DNA of 64,000 bases from Pseudoalteromonas sp. NC201 (GCF_002850255.1 NZ_CP022522.1:3946501-4010500), one strand, 5' to 3'. Numbered from the stretch's first letter, positions 35,903 to 45,925 are shown. Numbers and translations: made by a program. Notes: generated by a model not told the origin, from the letters alone.

Positions 35903-37144
35903 CTACTTTAATAAGATTGTCTCATCTAGACTGGCAAGATAGGCTAGATCAGAAATGATTAATCGTTTCCCGGCTTCAACGCCAGAATCTATAACAATAT
36001 ATTTCCCCGTTGAAGCACCAAAGGTGATTTCTAGCGGCTTTGCGGTGTCATCACTAGTCAGTGCAAATAAGGTCTGCGTTTGATTGTCTTTGGCATTGAC
36101 AGGGCGCTGAACATAGGTGGCATTGGCAAGATGCTTAATGGCGATGCTGGCAGAGATACTCAGCTGCGCTCGCGCCTGCTTCGGTAAGGTATTTGGTAAA
36201 CTCACCTCTACTTCCACGCTATTGTTTGTCACCACGGGGTCAACTCGGAGCACTTTGCCTTTTACTTTGTTGGCCTGCATGTTCACCATCACGTCTTGCC
36301 CAGTTTCAACCCAGCGCACTTGGGATTGTGGCACAGACAATACCGCCATCAACGACTGGTTAGAGCTAATCAATGCTAATTCGTCACCAACATTGACTCG
36401 TTGCCCAAGTGCCAGAGGCATGCGCTCAATGATCCCTGAAGTGCTGGCTTTAATCTCCAGTTGTTGTTGTTTTTCTAGTAAGTTATTGAGTTCTTGTTCA
36501 CGAATATTGATTTCCTCGTTAGCAAGAATAAGCGCCGAGCCATGTAGTGCTTGCAACTGTTTAGCTTGCTGTTCTAGCATGCTAATTTCATGCTGCAAGG
36601 TACTCAAACTGGTTTCAGTTTGGGCAAAGTTCAGCGCGGAAATAATGCCTTGTAGTGCAAGGTTTTGCTCCGCGCGGTGGCGCAATACTAAGGTTTTAAG
36701 CGCGCCTTGTTTTTGCATCAGCTGTGTTTGTTCGTTTAACAGCTCCCTTTGTTGAGTGAGTAGCAGCTGTTCTTTTATTGTCCGCGACTGGCGCAGAGCT
36801 TGTTTGGCTTGTTGAACCTGTAACGCCAGATCTGGGCTCACAAGCTCGGCGATCGCTTCACCTTTGTGCACAATTGCGCCCGCTTTATGGTGGATAGTTT
36901 TAACGATAGCCGAACTTTGCGCGTTTAATAAAAACTGCTCAGCACTACGTAACTCCCCAAAGCTATCTACTGATAAAGTAAGCGGACCTTGTTTCACTTC
37001 CGCCACCAGTATCTCTGCGCGTATCACACTAGAATGAGACGCCCATTGTTGCCACAGTAAATAAACAATTATCACCACCATTAAACAGACAGCAACGATG
37101 TAATGTTTGGTTTTTCTTGGCTTTGCCGGTTTGACTAGATCCAT
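35903..37144 (-). CDS. HlyD/MacA-type adaptor of the ABC exporter
   Basis: A 413-aa periplasmic adaptor. Residues 13-31 form a single membrane anchor, then a lipoyl-like half (VKTIHHKAGAIVHKGEAIAELVSP), a long coiled-coil hairpin (about residues 110-225, Gln/Leu/Glu-rich), the second lipoyl half (IIERMPLALGQRVNVGDELALIS) and a beta-barrel. It would connect the FtsX-type permeases with an outer-membrane channel. First gene of the four-gene operon, with GAGGAGGGG just before the ATG and a sigma-54 promoter 29 bp upstream. Confidence 0.92.
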   Translation of the reverse strand: MDLVKPAKPRKTKHYIVAVCLMVVIIVYLLWQQWASHSSVIRAEILVAEVKQGPLTLSVDSFGELRSAEQFLLNAQSSAIVKTIHHKAGAIVHKGEAIAELVSPDLALQVQQAKQALRQSRTIKEQLLLTQQRELLNEQTQLMQKQGALKTLVLRHRAEQNLALQGIISALNFAQTETSLSTLQHEISMLEQQAKQLQALHGSALILANEEINIREQELNNLLEKQQQLEIKASTSGIIERMPLALGQRVNVGDELALISSNQSLMAVLSVPQSQVRWVETGQDVMVNMQANKVKGKVLRVDPVVTNNSVEVEVSLPNTLPKQARAQLSISASIAIKHLANATYVQRPVNAKDNQTQTLFALTSDDTAKPLEITFGASTGKYIVIDSGVEAGKRLIISDLAYLASLDETILLK

Positions 37145-37172
37145 TTCCCCTCCTCACTGACTGTCGACTGAT

Positions 37173-37188
37173 AGCGAGAACCATGCCA
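37173..37188 (-). promoter_or_regulatory. Sigma-54 (-24/-12) promoter of the ABC exporter operon
   Basis: On the minus strand TGGCATGGTTCTCGCT matches the consensus TGGCACGNNNNTTGCW at all but two positions, with invariant GG and GC exactly 10 bp apart. The predicted transcription start is ~17 nt before the adaptor ATG, leaving room for the strong Shine-Dalgarno. GATATCA/TGATATT (37231-37252) is a dyad ~45-65 bp farther upstream and could be the activator site. Confidence 0.7.
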
Positions 37189-37407
37189 AATAAAAATAAA
37201 TAACCATTTCAATAAATTAACTTAATTCCAGATATCAAAACCGGCTGATATTTCGAAATCGAACACAGCTTTTCGGAATTGGAAAGAGATCTTAACTTTG
37301 TTTGCCAATATGTCATTTATCTTTTGTTACATTCATTTTACCTTGAGTTTCTGACAGGCTCTGATGTTTTGGGTACACTCAGATTTTTACAATTTCGAGT
37401 CAACATT

Positions 37408-39912
37408 ATGAAGAAAACGGCATTAAGCATTGCCCTTGCGCTCACCTTCGCAAGCGCCCCAAGCTTTGCAAAAAAAGACAAAAAAGAAGAAGAAAAAACA
37501 ATCGCTTCACTAGTCGAAAATAAAACCAGTATTGATGGCCTGTTTCCGCTTTATCAGGATAAAGAAAGCGGAGAATATCTAATGCAAATCAATGAGATGC
37601 AACTTGATACTCCGTTCTTATACTTCGCGCATACTGTTGATGGCGTTACCGATGTCGGCCATTTTCGAGGTAACTACCGAGAAACGAAACTGATTGAGTT
37701 TAGAAAACACTTTAACCGCATTGATATTATCAGCAAAACACCGCGTTTTATCTTTGATGAAAACTCAGCTATTGCGAACGCGAGCGATGCCAACATCAGT
37801 GAAGCCGTACTCGCCAGTATCGAAATTGAAAAAGCTGAAGACGGTAAAATTTTATTCAAAGCAAATAAGCTATTTTTAAGTGAGTCACTGCATAAAGTAT
37901 CTCCTTGGAAACGTGCAGATGACAAGAACGCAAGCAAGCGCTTTGCCCTTGGCAAATTAGACGACAAGAAATCTCGAATCGTTAAGCACCGTCCATATAG
38001 CAACAACTTAGATATCGTTGTTGATTATGTCTTTAGTAACCCAAACCCAAAAGTTGCAGGTTCAAATGCAGTGACAGACTCACGTTTTGTCTCGCTAAAA
38101 GTACAACATAGTTTTGTCGCACTGCCAGACAATGACTACCAACCTCGCTACGATGATGCACGTATCGGTTACTTCACCAATCAGTTTGACGTGCAAACTT
38201 CACCAGATTGGGCGCCGTATAAAGACGTTATTAAGCGTTGGAACTTAGTGAAGAAAGATCCAAGCGCGGCGCTTTCTGAACCTGTTGAACCTATCGTGTG
38301 GTGGATTGAAAACACCACACCAGTCGAATGGCGTGACACGGTTCGTGATGGTGTACTAGGATGGAATAGTGCGTTTGAGAAAATCGGCTTTAAGAATGCC
38401 ATTGTTGTAAAAGTACAACCTGACGATGCCACTTGGGATGCGGGTGATATCAACTACAATGTACTGCGCTGGACTTCTTCACCTCGCCCACCGTTTGGCG
38501 GCTATGGTCCAGCAACTGCCAACCCGCTTACTGGCCAAATTCTTGGTTCCGACATCATGCTAGAGTATGTATTTATGCGTAACCGCTGGATGTATGACTC
38601 ACTCTACTCACAAGGTCAAATGAGCCATGGTGCAGAGGCATCAAGCGATACACTACACTGTTCGCTTGGACATGAAATGCAAGGTCAATTGATGACGGCA
38701 AGCCTTGCAACAGGTGCTGACATCGAACGCAAAGAAATGCTACGACAGGGCTTAGTACAGTTGGTTCTTCATGAAGTAGGACACACCTTAGGCCTAAACC
38801 ACAACATGAAGTCTTCTATTTTGTGGGGTCCTAAAGAAGTACACGACAAGTCAAAAACACAAGGTATCGTAACCGGCTCTGTGATGGACTACGCGCCAGC
38901 TAACATTGCCCCTCTAGGCGTTGACCAAGGTGATATCTTCCAAACCAAACCAGGTCCGTATGATGATTGGGCGATAGAATTTGGTTACAGCACAGCACTT
39001 AACGATGACACCCAAGAGCAACAGCGCCTTGAAAAGATCTTATCTCGTTCTGGCGAACATGGCTTAGCTTTTGGCAACGATGCCGACGATATGCGTGCGC
39101 CGGGGCGTCATATTGATCCTCGCGTGATGATTGGCGACTTATCATCCGATCCGGTGACATACGGGGTTGACCGCATGACTCTGGTCAACCATTTATTCAC
39201 CGAACTAAAAGACAAAGCGCGTGTTGAAGGTCAGTCTAACCAACAGTTATTAACCTCTGCGAATATGCTGTTTGGTCAATACCGTGCTCAAGCAACTGTG
39301 ATTTCACGCCAAATTGGCGGTGTATACGTTGAGCGCAGCGTAGTAGGCACAGAAGGTGAAACAAAACCATTTACACCAGTACCACTTGCGCGCCAAAAAG
39401 CGGCTATGACCGCGCTTAAGGAAATGGTTTTCGCACCGACCGTGCTTGAAAATATGCAGCCTCTTTACAACTACATGCAAGCGCAGCGCCGTGGCTTTAA
39501 CCATTATGGTAAGAACGAAGATCCTAAAGTCCATAAGATGGTACTTGGCATGCAAAAGTCGGTACTAGACCAAGTACTACACGCGAATGTATTACAACGT
39601 ATCAGCGACTCTACGTACTATGGTAACGAATACAGCCTAAACGAGGTGATGAACGACCTGACTGCCGCTATTTTCGTTGCTGATAAGAATGCAACTACCT
39701 TAAGCCAGAACCTACAAATTGAGTACGTTTCTCGCTTAATTAATGTTGCAGGATTGAGCAAAGCGAGCAAATACGACAATTTGGCAAAAGCCGCTGCACT
39801 ATTCCAACTGCAGAGTATTTTGGATAAGAGCACAGCTTGGGGTGCCGATCAGGCAACTAAGGCACATAAAGCGTATATTGATCGTATGATCACAAAAGCG
39901 TTAGAAGCGTAA
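37408..39912 (+). CDS. Secreted zinc metalloprotease (DUF5117/DUF4953 type)
   Basis: An 834-aa exported protein. The ATG at 37408 opens a signal peptide (MKKTALSIALALTFASAPSFA|KKDKK); the longer frame from 37279 has no signal and is rejected. The N-terminal half corresponds to the DUF5117 region (around DGLFPLYQDKESGEYLM to HRPYSNNLDIVVDYVF). The catalytic DUF4953 metzincin-like part carries HEVGHTLGLNH, with His455, Glu456, His459 and His465. A Met-turn candidate is SVMDY ~30 residues later. Such proteins are common in Bacteroidetes and Alteromonadales, presumably digesting proteins or peptides in the periplasm or outside. Monocistronic, ended by a strong terminator. Confidence 0.9.
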   Translation: MKKTALSIALALTFASAPSFAKKDKKEEEKTIASLVENKTSIDGLFPLYQDKESGEYLMQINEMQLDTPFLYFAHTVDGVTDVGHFRGNYRETKLIEFRKHFNRIDIISKTPRFIFDENSAIANASDANISEAVLASIEIEKAEDGKILFKANKLFLSESLHKVSPWKRADDKNASKRFALGKLDDKKSRIVKHRPYSNNLDIVVDYVFSNPNPKVAGSNAVTDSRFVSLKVQHSFVALPDNDYQPRYDDARIGYFTNQFDVQTSPDWAPYKDVIKRWNLVKKDPSAALSEPVEPIVWWIENTTPVEWRDTVRDGVLGWNSAFEKIGFKNAIVVKVQPDDATWDAGDINYNVLRWTSSPRPPFGGYGPATANPLTGQILGSDIMLEYVFMRNRWMYDSLYSQGQMSHGAEASSDTLHCSLGHEMQGQLMTASLATGADIERKEMLRQGLVQLVLHEVGHTLGLNHNMKSSILWGPKEVHDKSKTQGIVTGSVMDYAPANIAPLGVDQGDIFQTKPGPYDDWAIEFGYSTALNDDTQEQQRLEKILSRSGEHGLAFGNDADDMRAPGRHIDPRVMIGDLSSDPVTYGVDRMTLVNHLFTELKDKARVEGQSNQQLLTSANMLFGQYRAQATVISRQIGGVYVERSVVGTEGETKPFTPVPLARQKAAMTALKEMVFAPTVLENMQPLYNYMQAQRRGFNHYGKNEDPKVHKMVLGMQKSVLDQVLHANVLQRISDSTYYGNEYSLNEVMNDLTAAIFVADKNATTLSQNLQIEYVSRLINVAGLSKASKYDNLAKAAALFQLQSILDKSTAWGADQATKAHKAYIDRMITKALEA

Positions 39913-39956
39913 CTCGAAAATTTTTGTATTACGCGAGTGAAATGAGCGAAAACGTT

Positions 39957-39986
39957 AAGGGCTAGCAATTTGCTAGCCCTTGTTTT
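39957..39986. terminator. Bidirectional terminator between protease and PQ-loop gene
   Basis: AAGGGCTAGCAA (39957-39968) and TTGCTAGCCCTT (39970-39981) form a perfect 12-bp stem, followed by TGTTTTG on the plus side. It serves the metalloprotease and possibly the convergent PQ-loop gene. Confidence 0.88.
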
Positions 39987-40000
39987 GTCTGTTTATATCA

Positions 40001-40615
40001 CTAAGCTAAAGCGGGTTTAGAGCGATAGTACTGAATACAGCCTAATTGTGCGGCATTAGTCAGTAAAATCATCACAAACATCAACACGTGAGCTACGCTA
40101 ACATGACCTAAGCTCAGTTCAGCAGCCAAGCCAATTCCTCCGGCTAAAAACTGCAGTGAGAAATACCTAGCGCTTAAGTTAGAGACATCACCGCTTTTAA
40201 TTGTTTTATAGGTCTGCGGCATAACTCGAATTGAACTCATCACTAGCCCTAAGTAAGTTAACGCATTTAGCAACGCAGCAGCTTCAATGTCCTTTGCCAA
40301 TAAAAGCCCAAATGGCAACGTCGACAAAGCAAGCAAGAGTGCTAATTGATTACACTGTTTCGAGCTTGCGTTGTAGCGAATAAAATAATATAAAATAAGT
40401 GCACTTAAAGAACCTGTAACAACAAAAGGCAACACCATAAAAAAACGTTCAAAGAAAACGTTGTAGGCAATAAAGTAAGAGCTTTGTGCAACACCAAAAC
40501 TCATCATTAACAGTGAGACACCTGATACACTGCGATTTTTACGGATCTTCCTAATCAAAGGAACAAAGCTTAAAACCAAAACGAAAGAAGAAACGATCGG
40601 TAAATATTCGCTCAA
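40001..40615 (-). CDS. PQ-loop repeat (SWEET/MtN3-like) membrane protein
   Basis: About 204 aa and seven hydrophobic helices. Two PQ-loop-like repeats are visible: SFVPLIRKIRKNRSVSGVS near the start and RVMPQTYKTIKSGDVSNLS near residue 150, the second with the literal PQ pair. Family members include sugar SWEETs, SemiSWEETs and lysosomal amino-acid carriers; bacterial double-repeat versions are mostly uncharacterised. No ATG start: TTG at 40615 has GGAG 6 nt upstream, and another TTG is at 40627. Monocistronic; substrate unknown. Confidence 0.8.
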   Translation of the reverse strand: MSEYLPIVSSFVLVLSFVPLIRKIRKNRSVSGVSLLMMSFGVAQSSYFIAYNVFFERFFMVLPFVVTGSLSALILYYFIRYNASSKQCNQLALLLALSTLPFGLLLAKDIEAAALLNALTYLGLVMSSIRVMPQTYKTIKSGDVSNLSARYFSLQFLAGGIGLAAELSLGHVSVAHVLMFVMILLTNAAQLGCIQYYRSKPALA

Positions 40616-40627
40616 TGCCAACTCCAA

Positions 40628-41078
40628 ATGTCTAAATTGTTGCTAAGTTAAAGTGCTGTAAAACCCTTAAAAACACTTTGTAAAATTATGATTTTTAAGG
40701 TTTTTATTTTTGAAGGCGCGCATTTTAAGAACTAAACATAAAAATACAACATAACCTATAGAATCTATTTCCCACCCCTTGGCAAGGCTCAAATACAACC
40801 GTATAAAAATAAGTACACTTTAGAAGGCTTAGAAATGCGGCGGCATGAAAACATCTAACTATCAGCCGGCATGGAATTAATAAAGTAAAACTTATGTTAA
40901 AATAATATATATAAAACTTTACAAAACGAATTATTGTTTCTATTTTGGTGTGTGGATGTTCAAAAAACATACCACCAACTGGTCGTGCCCTACAGTGCAC
41001 CCAAGGCTTGGTTCGGTATTGAACGACGCCCAACTTTTTATCTCAAGTTGGATAACCACACACTCAAAAGGAATAACA
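40628..41078. other. ~450-bp promoter region of the trypsin-like protease gene
   Basis: Non-coding, with a very AT-rich tract at about 40880-40930 suitable for a promoter. A 7-bp hairpin (CCAACTT at 41030-41036 with AAGTTGG at 41045-41051) precedes the ribosome site of the protease gene. No small gene is supported. Confidence 0.5.
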
Positions 41079-42881
41079 ATGAAACGACACATTCTTGTCA
41101 CAGCATTAGGTTTAGCATCAGGTATCGCGATGGCACAAGCGCCACTAACGGAAGCTCAGATGATGGAATATACCAGCAAAGCTAGCAAAGCAATGATTGG
41201 TAAAAAGTACGAACTAAACCTTCCACTTATTACTCAAAACAGTGCTACAAGCACTTCAACGTCTACACAAACTATTGTGCAAACAGTTTCACACCCAGAT
41301 GCAAGCTACATCAAACTACACTTTAAAAACCTCACCCTTGCAAACGGCGGTAAACTCGTTGTTCGCTCGGAGGATAGTGGCGAGCGCTATGAATACACCC
41401 AAGCAAACCTCCGCGCAGCAACGGTTGATCCAAGCCTCGGCGATGACGGCGTTAAACAGTTTTCTGCTATGTCAGTCTCTGCTGATAAAGTCATCATTGA
41501 ATATACTCCAGGCCAAGGTAATGCAGGCAAAACACCCGAAGTCGATTTTTACTATCATGGTACTGAAGGGCAAGCAACTGTTGAGGGCTTGACCGATGTG
41601 ACGCCCATGTCAACTTGTGGCGCAATGGAACGCAAAGACGTGCAGTGCTGGGCGCAATCGCACCCGGTGGAATTCGAGCGTTCGCGTCCAGTCGCCAGAC
41701 TGCTCATGAACGGCAGTGGTTTATGTACGGGTTGGCGTGTTGGTGCAGATAACCGTATGTTTACCAATAATCACTGTGTGGGATCAGCATCAGAGCTGGC
41801 GAATACTGAGGTATGGTTTAACTATCAAAGTACGAGCTGTAACGGCAGCCAGCGCGAGACTGTGGTTAAGGTCACAGGTAAAGACTTCCTTAAAACAGAT
41901 TACACACTAGATTATACGCTGTTTACCATCAATGATTTCGCTAAGGCCCAGCCGTTTGGTTATTTTGGCTTAGACGTGCGTAATCCATCGCAGGGCGAGC
42001 GTATTTACATTCCTCAACATGGTTCAGGTAATCCTAAAGAGCTGTCGATTGAGTCTGATCAAGACACCAATGGACTGTGCTCTGTTAACCAAGCAACGGC
42101 GAATGGTCGAGGTACGGGTACAGATATAGGCTATTACTGCGACACTATTGGCGGCTCGTCAGGCTCGCCTGTACTTGCAGCCTCAACCAATAATGTTGTT
42201 GCGCTACACCACTTAGGTGGCTGTACCAATAAAGGCGCTAAAATCAGCTTAATTTGGCCTCAGGTTTCTAGTCACTTTGGTGGCCAAATTCCTGTTGGCG
42301 ATAACGGCACTACCGATCCATTGCCCGTTGCGTTATTTACTTACAGCTGTAATGACCTAAGCTGCAACTTCGATGGTTCAGGCTCTAGTTCACCAAATGG
42401 TTCTATTACACAGCATAGCTGGCAGTTTGGTGATGGCGCATCCGCTTCAGGCGCGCAAACGTCATATAGCTTCACAAACTCTGGCAGCTATACCGTAGAA
42501 CTCACCGTGACAGATAGTAATGGTGACACTGCGTCAACAACACAACAAGTCACCGTGACGCTGCCAGGTGAAGAGCAAAAGCTTATCAAGGGAGTAGCCA
42601 AAACAGGGCTTGCTGGTGCTAGCGGCAGTGAAACCTTCTTCTATTACGATGCCCCTGCAGGCACGAATACAGTGACATTCAATACAAGTGGTGGCACTGG
42701 TGATGCTGATATGTACGTACTTAAAGGTGCAGAACCAACAACCAGCAATTGGACTTGTCGCCCTTACCGTTATGGTAACAGCGAATCTTGTACCCTAAAT
42801 GAAGGTGCAGGTCGTTATTGGGTGATGATCCGCGGGTATAATGCTTACTCCGGCTTGCAGATTATAGCGAACCATAATTAA
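41079..42881 (+). CDS. Secreted trypsin-like serine protease with PKD and PPC domains
   Basis: A 600-aa extracellular protease. ATG at 41079 follows AAGGA and begins a signal peptide (GIAMA|QAPL); the longer frame from 40950 is rejected. A pro-region of ~185 residues follows. The S1 catalytic domain shows His232 in TNNHCVG, Asp278 in LDYTLF and Ser361 in GGSSGSPV, with several Cys pairs (STCGAMERKDVQC). A PKD domain (about 410-490, WQFGDGASASGAQTSYSF) and a C-terminal PPC domain (about 500-600, SETFFYYDAPAG...DADMYVLKG) complete it; PPC domains are often removed after secretion. Architecture resembles lysyl-endopeptidase-like enzymes of Alteromonadales. Route is probably type II secretion. 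Confidence 0.93.
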   Translation: MKRHILVTALGLASGIAMAQAPLTEAQMMEYTSKASKAMIGKKYELNLPLITQNSATSTSTSTQTIVQTVSHPDASYIKLHFKNLTLANGGKLVVRSEDSGERYEYTQANLRAATVDPSLGDDGVKQFSAMSVSADKVIIEYTPGQGNAGKTPEVDFYYHGTEGQATVEGLTDVTPMSTCGAMERKDVQCWAQSHPVEFERSRPVARLLMNGSGLCTGWRVGADNRMFTNNHCVGSASELANTEVWFNYQSTSCNGSQRETVVKVTGKDFLKTDYTLDYTLFTINDFAKAQPFGYFGLDVRNPSQGERIYIPQHGSGNPKELSIESDQDTNGLCSVNQATANGRGTGTDIGYYCDTIGGSSGSPVLAASTNNVVALHHLGGCTNKGAKISLIWPQVSSHFGGQIPVGDNGTTDPLPVALFTYSCNDLSCNFDGSGSSSPNGSITQHSWQFGDGASASGAQTSYSFTNSGSYTVELTVTDSNGDTASTTQQVTVTLPGEEQKLIKGVAKTGLAGASGSETFFYYDAPAGTNTVTFNTSGGTGDADMYVLKGAEPTTSNWTCRPYRYGNSESCTLNEGAGRYWVMIRGYNAYSGLQIIANHN

Positions 42882-42903
42882 TCTCAGCACTTTATAACAC
42901 ACC

Positions 42904-42937
42904 AAACAATGTGCGGGGCTAGCCTCGCACATTGTTT
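42904..42937. terminator. Bidirectional terminator
   Basis: AAACAATGTGCG (42904-42915) and CGCACATTGTTT (42926-42937) are perfect 12-bp arms around a 10-nt partly paired loop. It lies between two convergent genes and ends both. Confidence 0.88.
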
Positions 42938-42959
42938 GATAGCAGTCCGCAACGATTAC

Positions 42960-45773
42960 CTACAACTCATACCAAACACTAAACCAAACACGGTTTTCAT
43001 TGGTCATATTACGCCCCTCTATACGACCAACTCCAGCACTAAACCGTAGATCGGTTAATCCGGCAGGAGCAAAATCAGCGGCCTTATCTAATATCACTCG
43101 AGACAAAGGTAAGCGCATCTTAATACCGTAATTTTGCCCAATCACTTCTCCATCTAACTGATGCTGCTTATAAAATAACTTAGGTTTGCCCTGCTGCCAT
43201 GAAGTTGCAAATTCATAGCCTAAATAGCGGCTTCCCGTTGCAAATAGATGCGGCAACATAGGTTCGCTGACAGCGTGTAAACTGTTACTAATACTAGTAC
43301 TGGTAAGCGCTCCACCGCCCACAGATAGAGGCAATTCGCTGCTGTAGCGGCTATCGACCGATGCATAGAATGGAATTAGCCATGCTTTAGCAAACAAGCT
43401 CAGCTGATAATCAAAACCATCTAATTCACCTAGCCACTGAGCTGCAGAGACTTGCAGTGCTACACCATGCTGCTGCGTATCCCACATTGCACGACCGTTA
43501 AAGCCGTAACGCCCGCCGCTCCATGCTTTTTCACCATGTTGCACACGAATAACGCCCAATTCGGGAGCGAGGAAATTCAATGCTTCACCAAAACGATAGC
43601 TAGATGACAAGGCAAATTGCTTAAAGCTGCTTTTATTCTGGATCTTTACTTGTGGCGAGCGAGACTGCTTATCCGCTTCTAGCTCTTGATATCCAGCATC
43701 AAACGTCGTTTTCCAGTTTTCATGACGATATTCAAGTTGGGCAAATGCGCCCATCAACGCACCATTATTGATGCTTTTCTCGGCTCCAAGCTGCCAAGCA
43801 AGTTGGCGCAGCACATCCTGCCCTTTTAATGCCACGCCCAAACTATCAAAAGAGGCGCTATTTAATGCGCCTGATAAGGCGACAGAATAAGACTGTTCGA
43901 ACACAGAATAATCAGAACTGGGCAGCGCGGTTTGATCTATCTTAGCCGCAGGTAATTGATGGGGATGCAGTTCTTTTTGTTCCGCCTCATTCACTTGCTC
44001 CAACACGCTCACGGTGCGCCAAGCCGGAGACACTATTTTGTTAACCTTGACCCCCTCAGGGGTCGCATAGCTCACCAGTAACTGCTGTGAATGGGTAATA
44101 ATTTGCTCAAGCGGTTTAGCACTCGCAGGTAAGGTCTCAAGTATTTTACTCGCCATGTCATAACGCATCACCGCTAAATGGCCTGCGACTCCAGAGATAA
44201 AGTACAGCTTGTCATCATCATGAGACCAAGTTAACCCCGAAAGGTATTGATGTGACTTGGGTAAATAAACAATTTTAGTTGTATCATGGCTAAGATCTTT
44301 AACAACAAGTTGCCAGCGTTTGTTAGGAGTAACATGCACATAGGCTAATGTCGTCTTTTTATTAGAGAGCACAGGAAAGTCATGGACATCCCCAAGCTTG
44401 CTTGTGGTGATTGGTGTTTGCTTGCCTGAGTCCAACTCTATGGTCACTAGCTGTGAGTAACCCAAACGAGACACCTCCGCAATAACGGTATTGGCATCAA
44501 CAATACTAAAGCGACGAATACCCGCGCCTTCGGTTAGTTGCTTTGGCTTTCCAGTACCAACTTTCCAGACAAACAAATCATTGATAAAGGTATTGTCTGT
44601 AGCCGGCGTTTTTGCAACGAAGTAAATATGGCTGTCATTCAGCCATTGGGGGTAATAGATACCAGCAAAATTGTGAGCATCAAGCTGCGCAAGTCGCTTT
44701 TTTGGAAAGACTTCGGGTGCGATATCCACAATATCTTTAGGATCGGCATTTAATATCGCTTCGTTGCGCTTATTAAATTGCTCAATGGCTTCTACATTTT
44801 CTTTGTTTTCGTAGATATTGAGTGTGACTTGGCGTTTACGATTTTGCTCTACCACCAAAAACTGACTGCCATCTGGAGAGAATGCAATATCTCGAGCAGC
44901 ATATGAGAACCGCTGCCAAAGCTCACTCTGTGTCGGAACCAAGGCCAGCTCCTGCTGCATGGCCTGATAGCTATATTCAACAATAAAGCGACGATATAAC
45001 TGGCTTGCTGGCGCTCCAAAAGCACCACTAAATGCGGTTTCAAAACTGCGAGATTCCACCGCCTGCGCTCTTGTCCACACTGCATCTAACGTCTGTGCGC
45101 CATAATTATCCTCAAGCCATGCTAGAAAACGTACGCCTACTAAGTATGCCATGGAATTGGAAAGGTAAGACTTGTCGCCATTATCTAAAGCGCTATAGGT
45201 CGGTAATGCACCTTGCTGCGCGTAATAACGCACAATGCTCTCACTGTAGTTGTCGTATAAACGTCCTCGTCCCGTTAATCTAGACTCCAGCAAGGTAGCA
45301 TAGCCTTCGCTGACCCAGCGCGGTAATACCGCATCGAGCAAGTCGGTAATATCGTGCCAATCTCTGAGATGTTGTCGCCATTGATTACGGCTCGGCTGTG
45401 ATAGATGAACGAGATGAATATATTCGTGCAAAATGAGCAACTGCTGCCAACTGGTGTTATTTGCGATGACGGAATCAGCTTGAGGCGGCGTCGCTTGCAG
45501 TGCCATCATTGGTTTATCTGTGCTGGGTAATGCAAAGCCATTGGCCACATTTTCTGGATCGTAAATAATCACATCAGCACGTTCACTCAAGGCTCTACCT
45601 TGTTGTGCCAGCACTTTATCTCGCACCACCTCCAGCTCATTTGCTGCAGAATACGCCCATTGCTGAAGCGCCTGAGGATAATGCACATTAAAGTTTTCGG
45701 TTTTGATGGTTTGCCACTTAGCCTGTAAACCAAAGCTAGTTAAAGCAACAAAAATTATCAGTAGCGCTCGCAT
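42960..45773 (-). CDS. MA-type metallopeptidase fused to beta-propeller and outer-membrane barrel
   Basis: A 937-aa exported protein with a signal peptide (FGLQA|KWQT). Residues ~20-270 form a gluzincin peptidase domain with HEYIH (116-120) and the downstream Glu in WVSEGYAT (about 156). Residues ~270-610 show repeated TolB/PD40-like propeller motifs (IAFSPDGSQFLVVEQ, LTWSHDDDKLYFISG). The last ~300 residues alternate in the manner of an outer-membrane beta-barrel (GAFAQLEYRHENWKTTFDAGY, FALSSSYRFGEAL, RVWFSVWYEL). If right, the peptidase would be tethered to the outer membrane by its own barrel. Substrate unknown. Monocistronic. Confidence 0.85.
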   Translation of the reverse strand: MRALLIIFVALTSFGLQAKWQTIKTENFNVHYPQALQQWAYSAANELEVVRDKVLAQQGRALSERADVIIYDPENVANGFALPSTDKPMMALQATPPQADSVIANNTSWQQLLILHEYIHLVHLSQPSRNQWRQHLRDWHDITDLLDAVLPRWVSEGYATLLESRLTGRGRLYDNYSESIVRYYAQQGALPTYSALDNGDKSYLSNSMAYLVGVRFLAWLEDNYGAQTLDAVWTRAQAVESRSFETAFSGAFGAPASQLYRRFIVEYSYQAMQQELALVPTQSELWQRFSYAARDIAFSPDGSQFLVVEQNRKRQVTLNIYENKENVEAIEQFNKRNEAILNADPKDIVDIAPEVFPKKRLAQLDAHNFAGIYYPQWLNDSHIYFVAKTPATDNTFINDLFVWKVGTGKPKQLTEGAGIRRFSIVDANTVIAEVSRLGYSQLVTIELDSGKQTPITTSKLGDVHDFPVLSNKKTTLAYVHVTPNKRWQLVVKDLSHDTTKIVYLPKSHQYLSGLTWSHDDDKLYFISGVAGHLAVMRYDMASKILETLPASAKPLEQIITHSQQLLVSYATPEGVKVNKIVSPAWRTVSVLEQVNEAEQKELHPHQLPAAKIDQTALPSSDYSVFEQSYSVALSGALNSASFDSLGVALKGQDVLRQLAWQLGAEKSINNGALMGAFAQLEYRHENWKTTFDAGYQELEADKQSRSPQVKIQNKSSFKQFALSSSYRFGEALNFLAPELGVIRVQHGEKAWSGGRYGFNGRAMWDTQQHGVALQVSAAQWLGELDGFDYQLSLFAKAWLIPFYASVDSRYSSELPLSVGGGALTSTSISNSLHAVSEPMLPHLFATGSRYLGYEFATSWQQGKPKLFYKQHQLDGEVIGQNYGIKMRLPLSRVILDKAADFAPAGLTDLRFSAGVGRIEGRNMTNENRVWFSVWYEL

Positions 45774-45925
45774 TACCTTTCCTAAATAAATCCGGTGGCG
45801 CTAGCTTAACAAGAGATGTAAAGAAAAAGTGTGCTTTTTAGTAACAATTTCTTGCGCACGCTACGCCTTAAAACGCCTATTTCGGGGCAAGCAAAATCTG
45901 AGTTGCTCTAAATGCGCGTAATTTT

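Noticed and set aside
36117..36755. 212-codon plus-strand frame opposite the HlyD-type adaptor
   Set aside because: It lies wholly antisense to a well-supported gene and its Ser/Cys-rich translation shows no domain.
37279..37407. 43-residue N-terminal extension of the zinc metalloprotease
   Set aside because: It would bury a clean signal peptide that starts at 37408.
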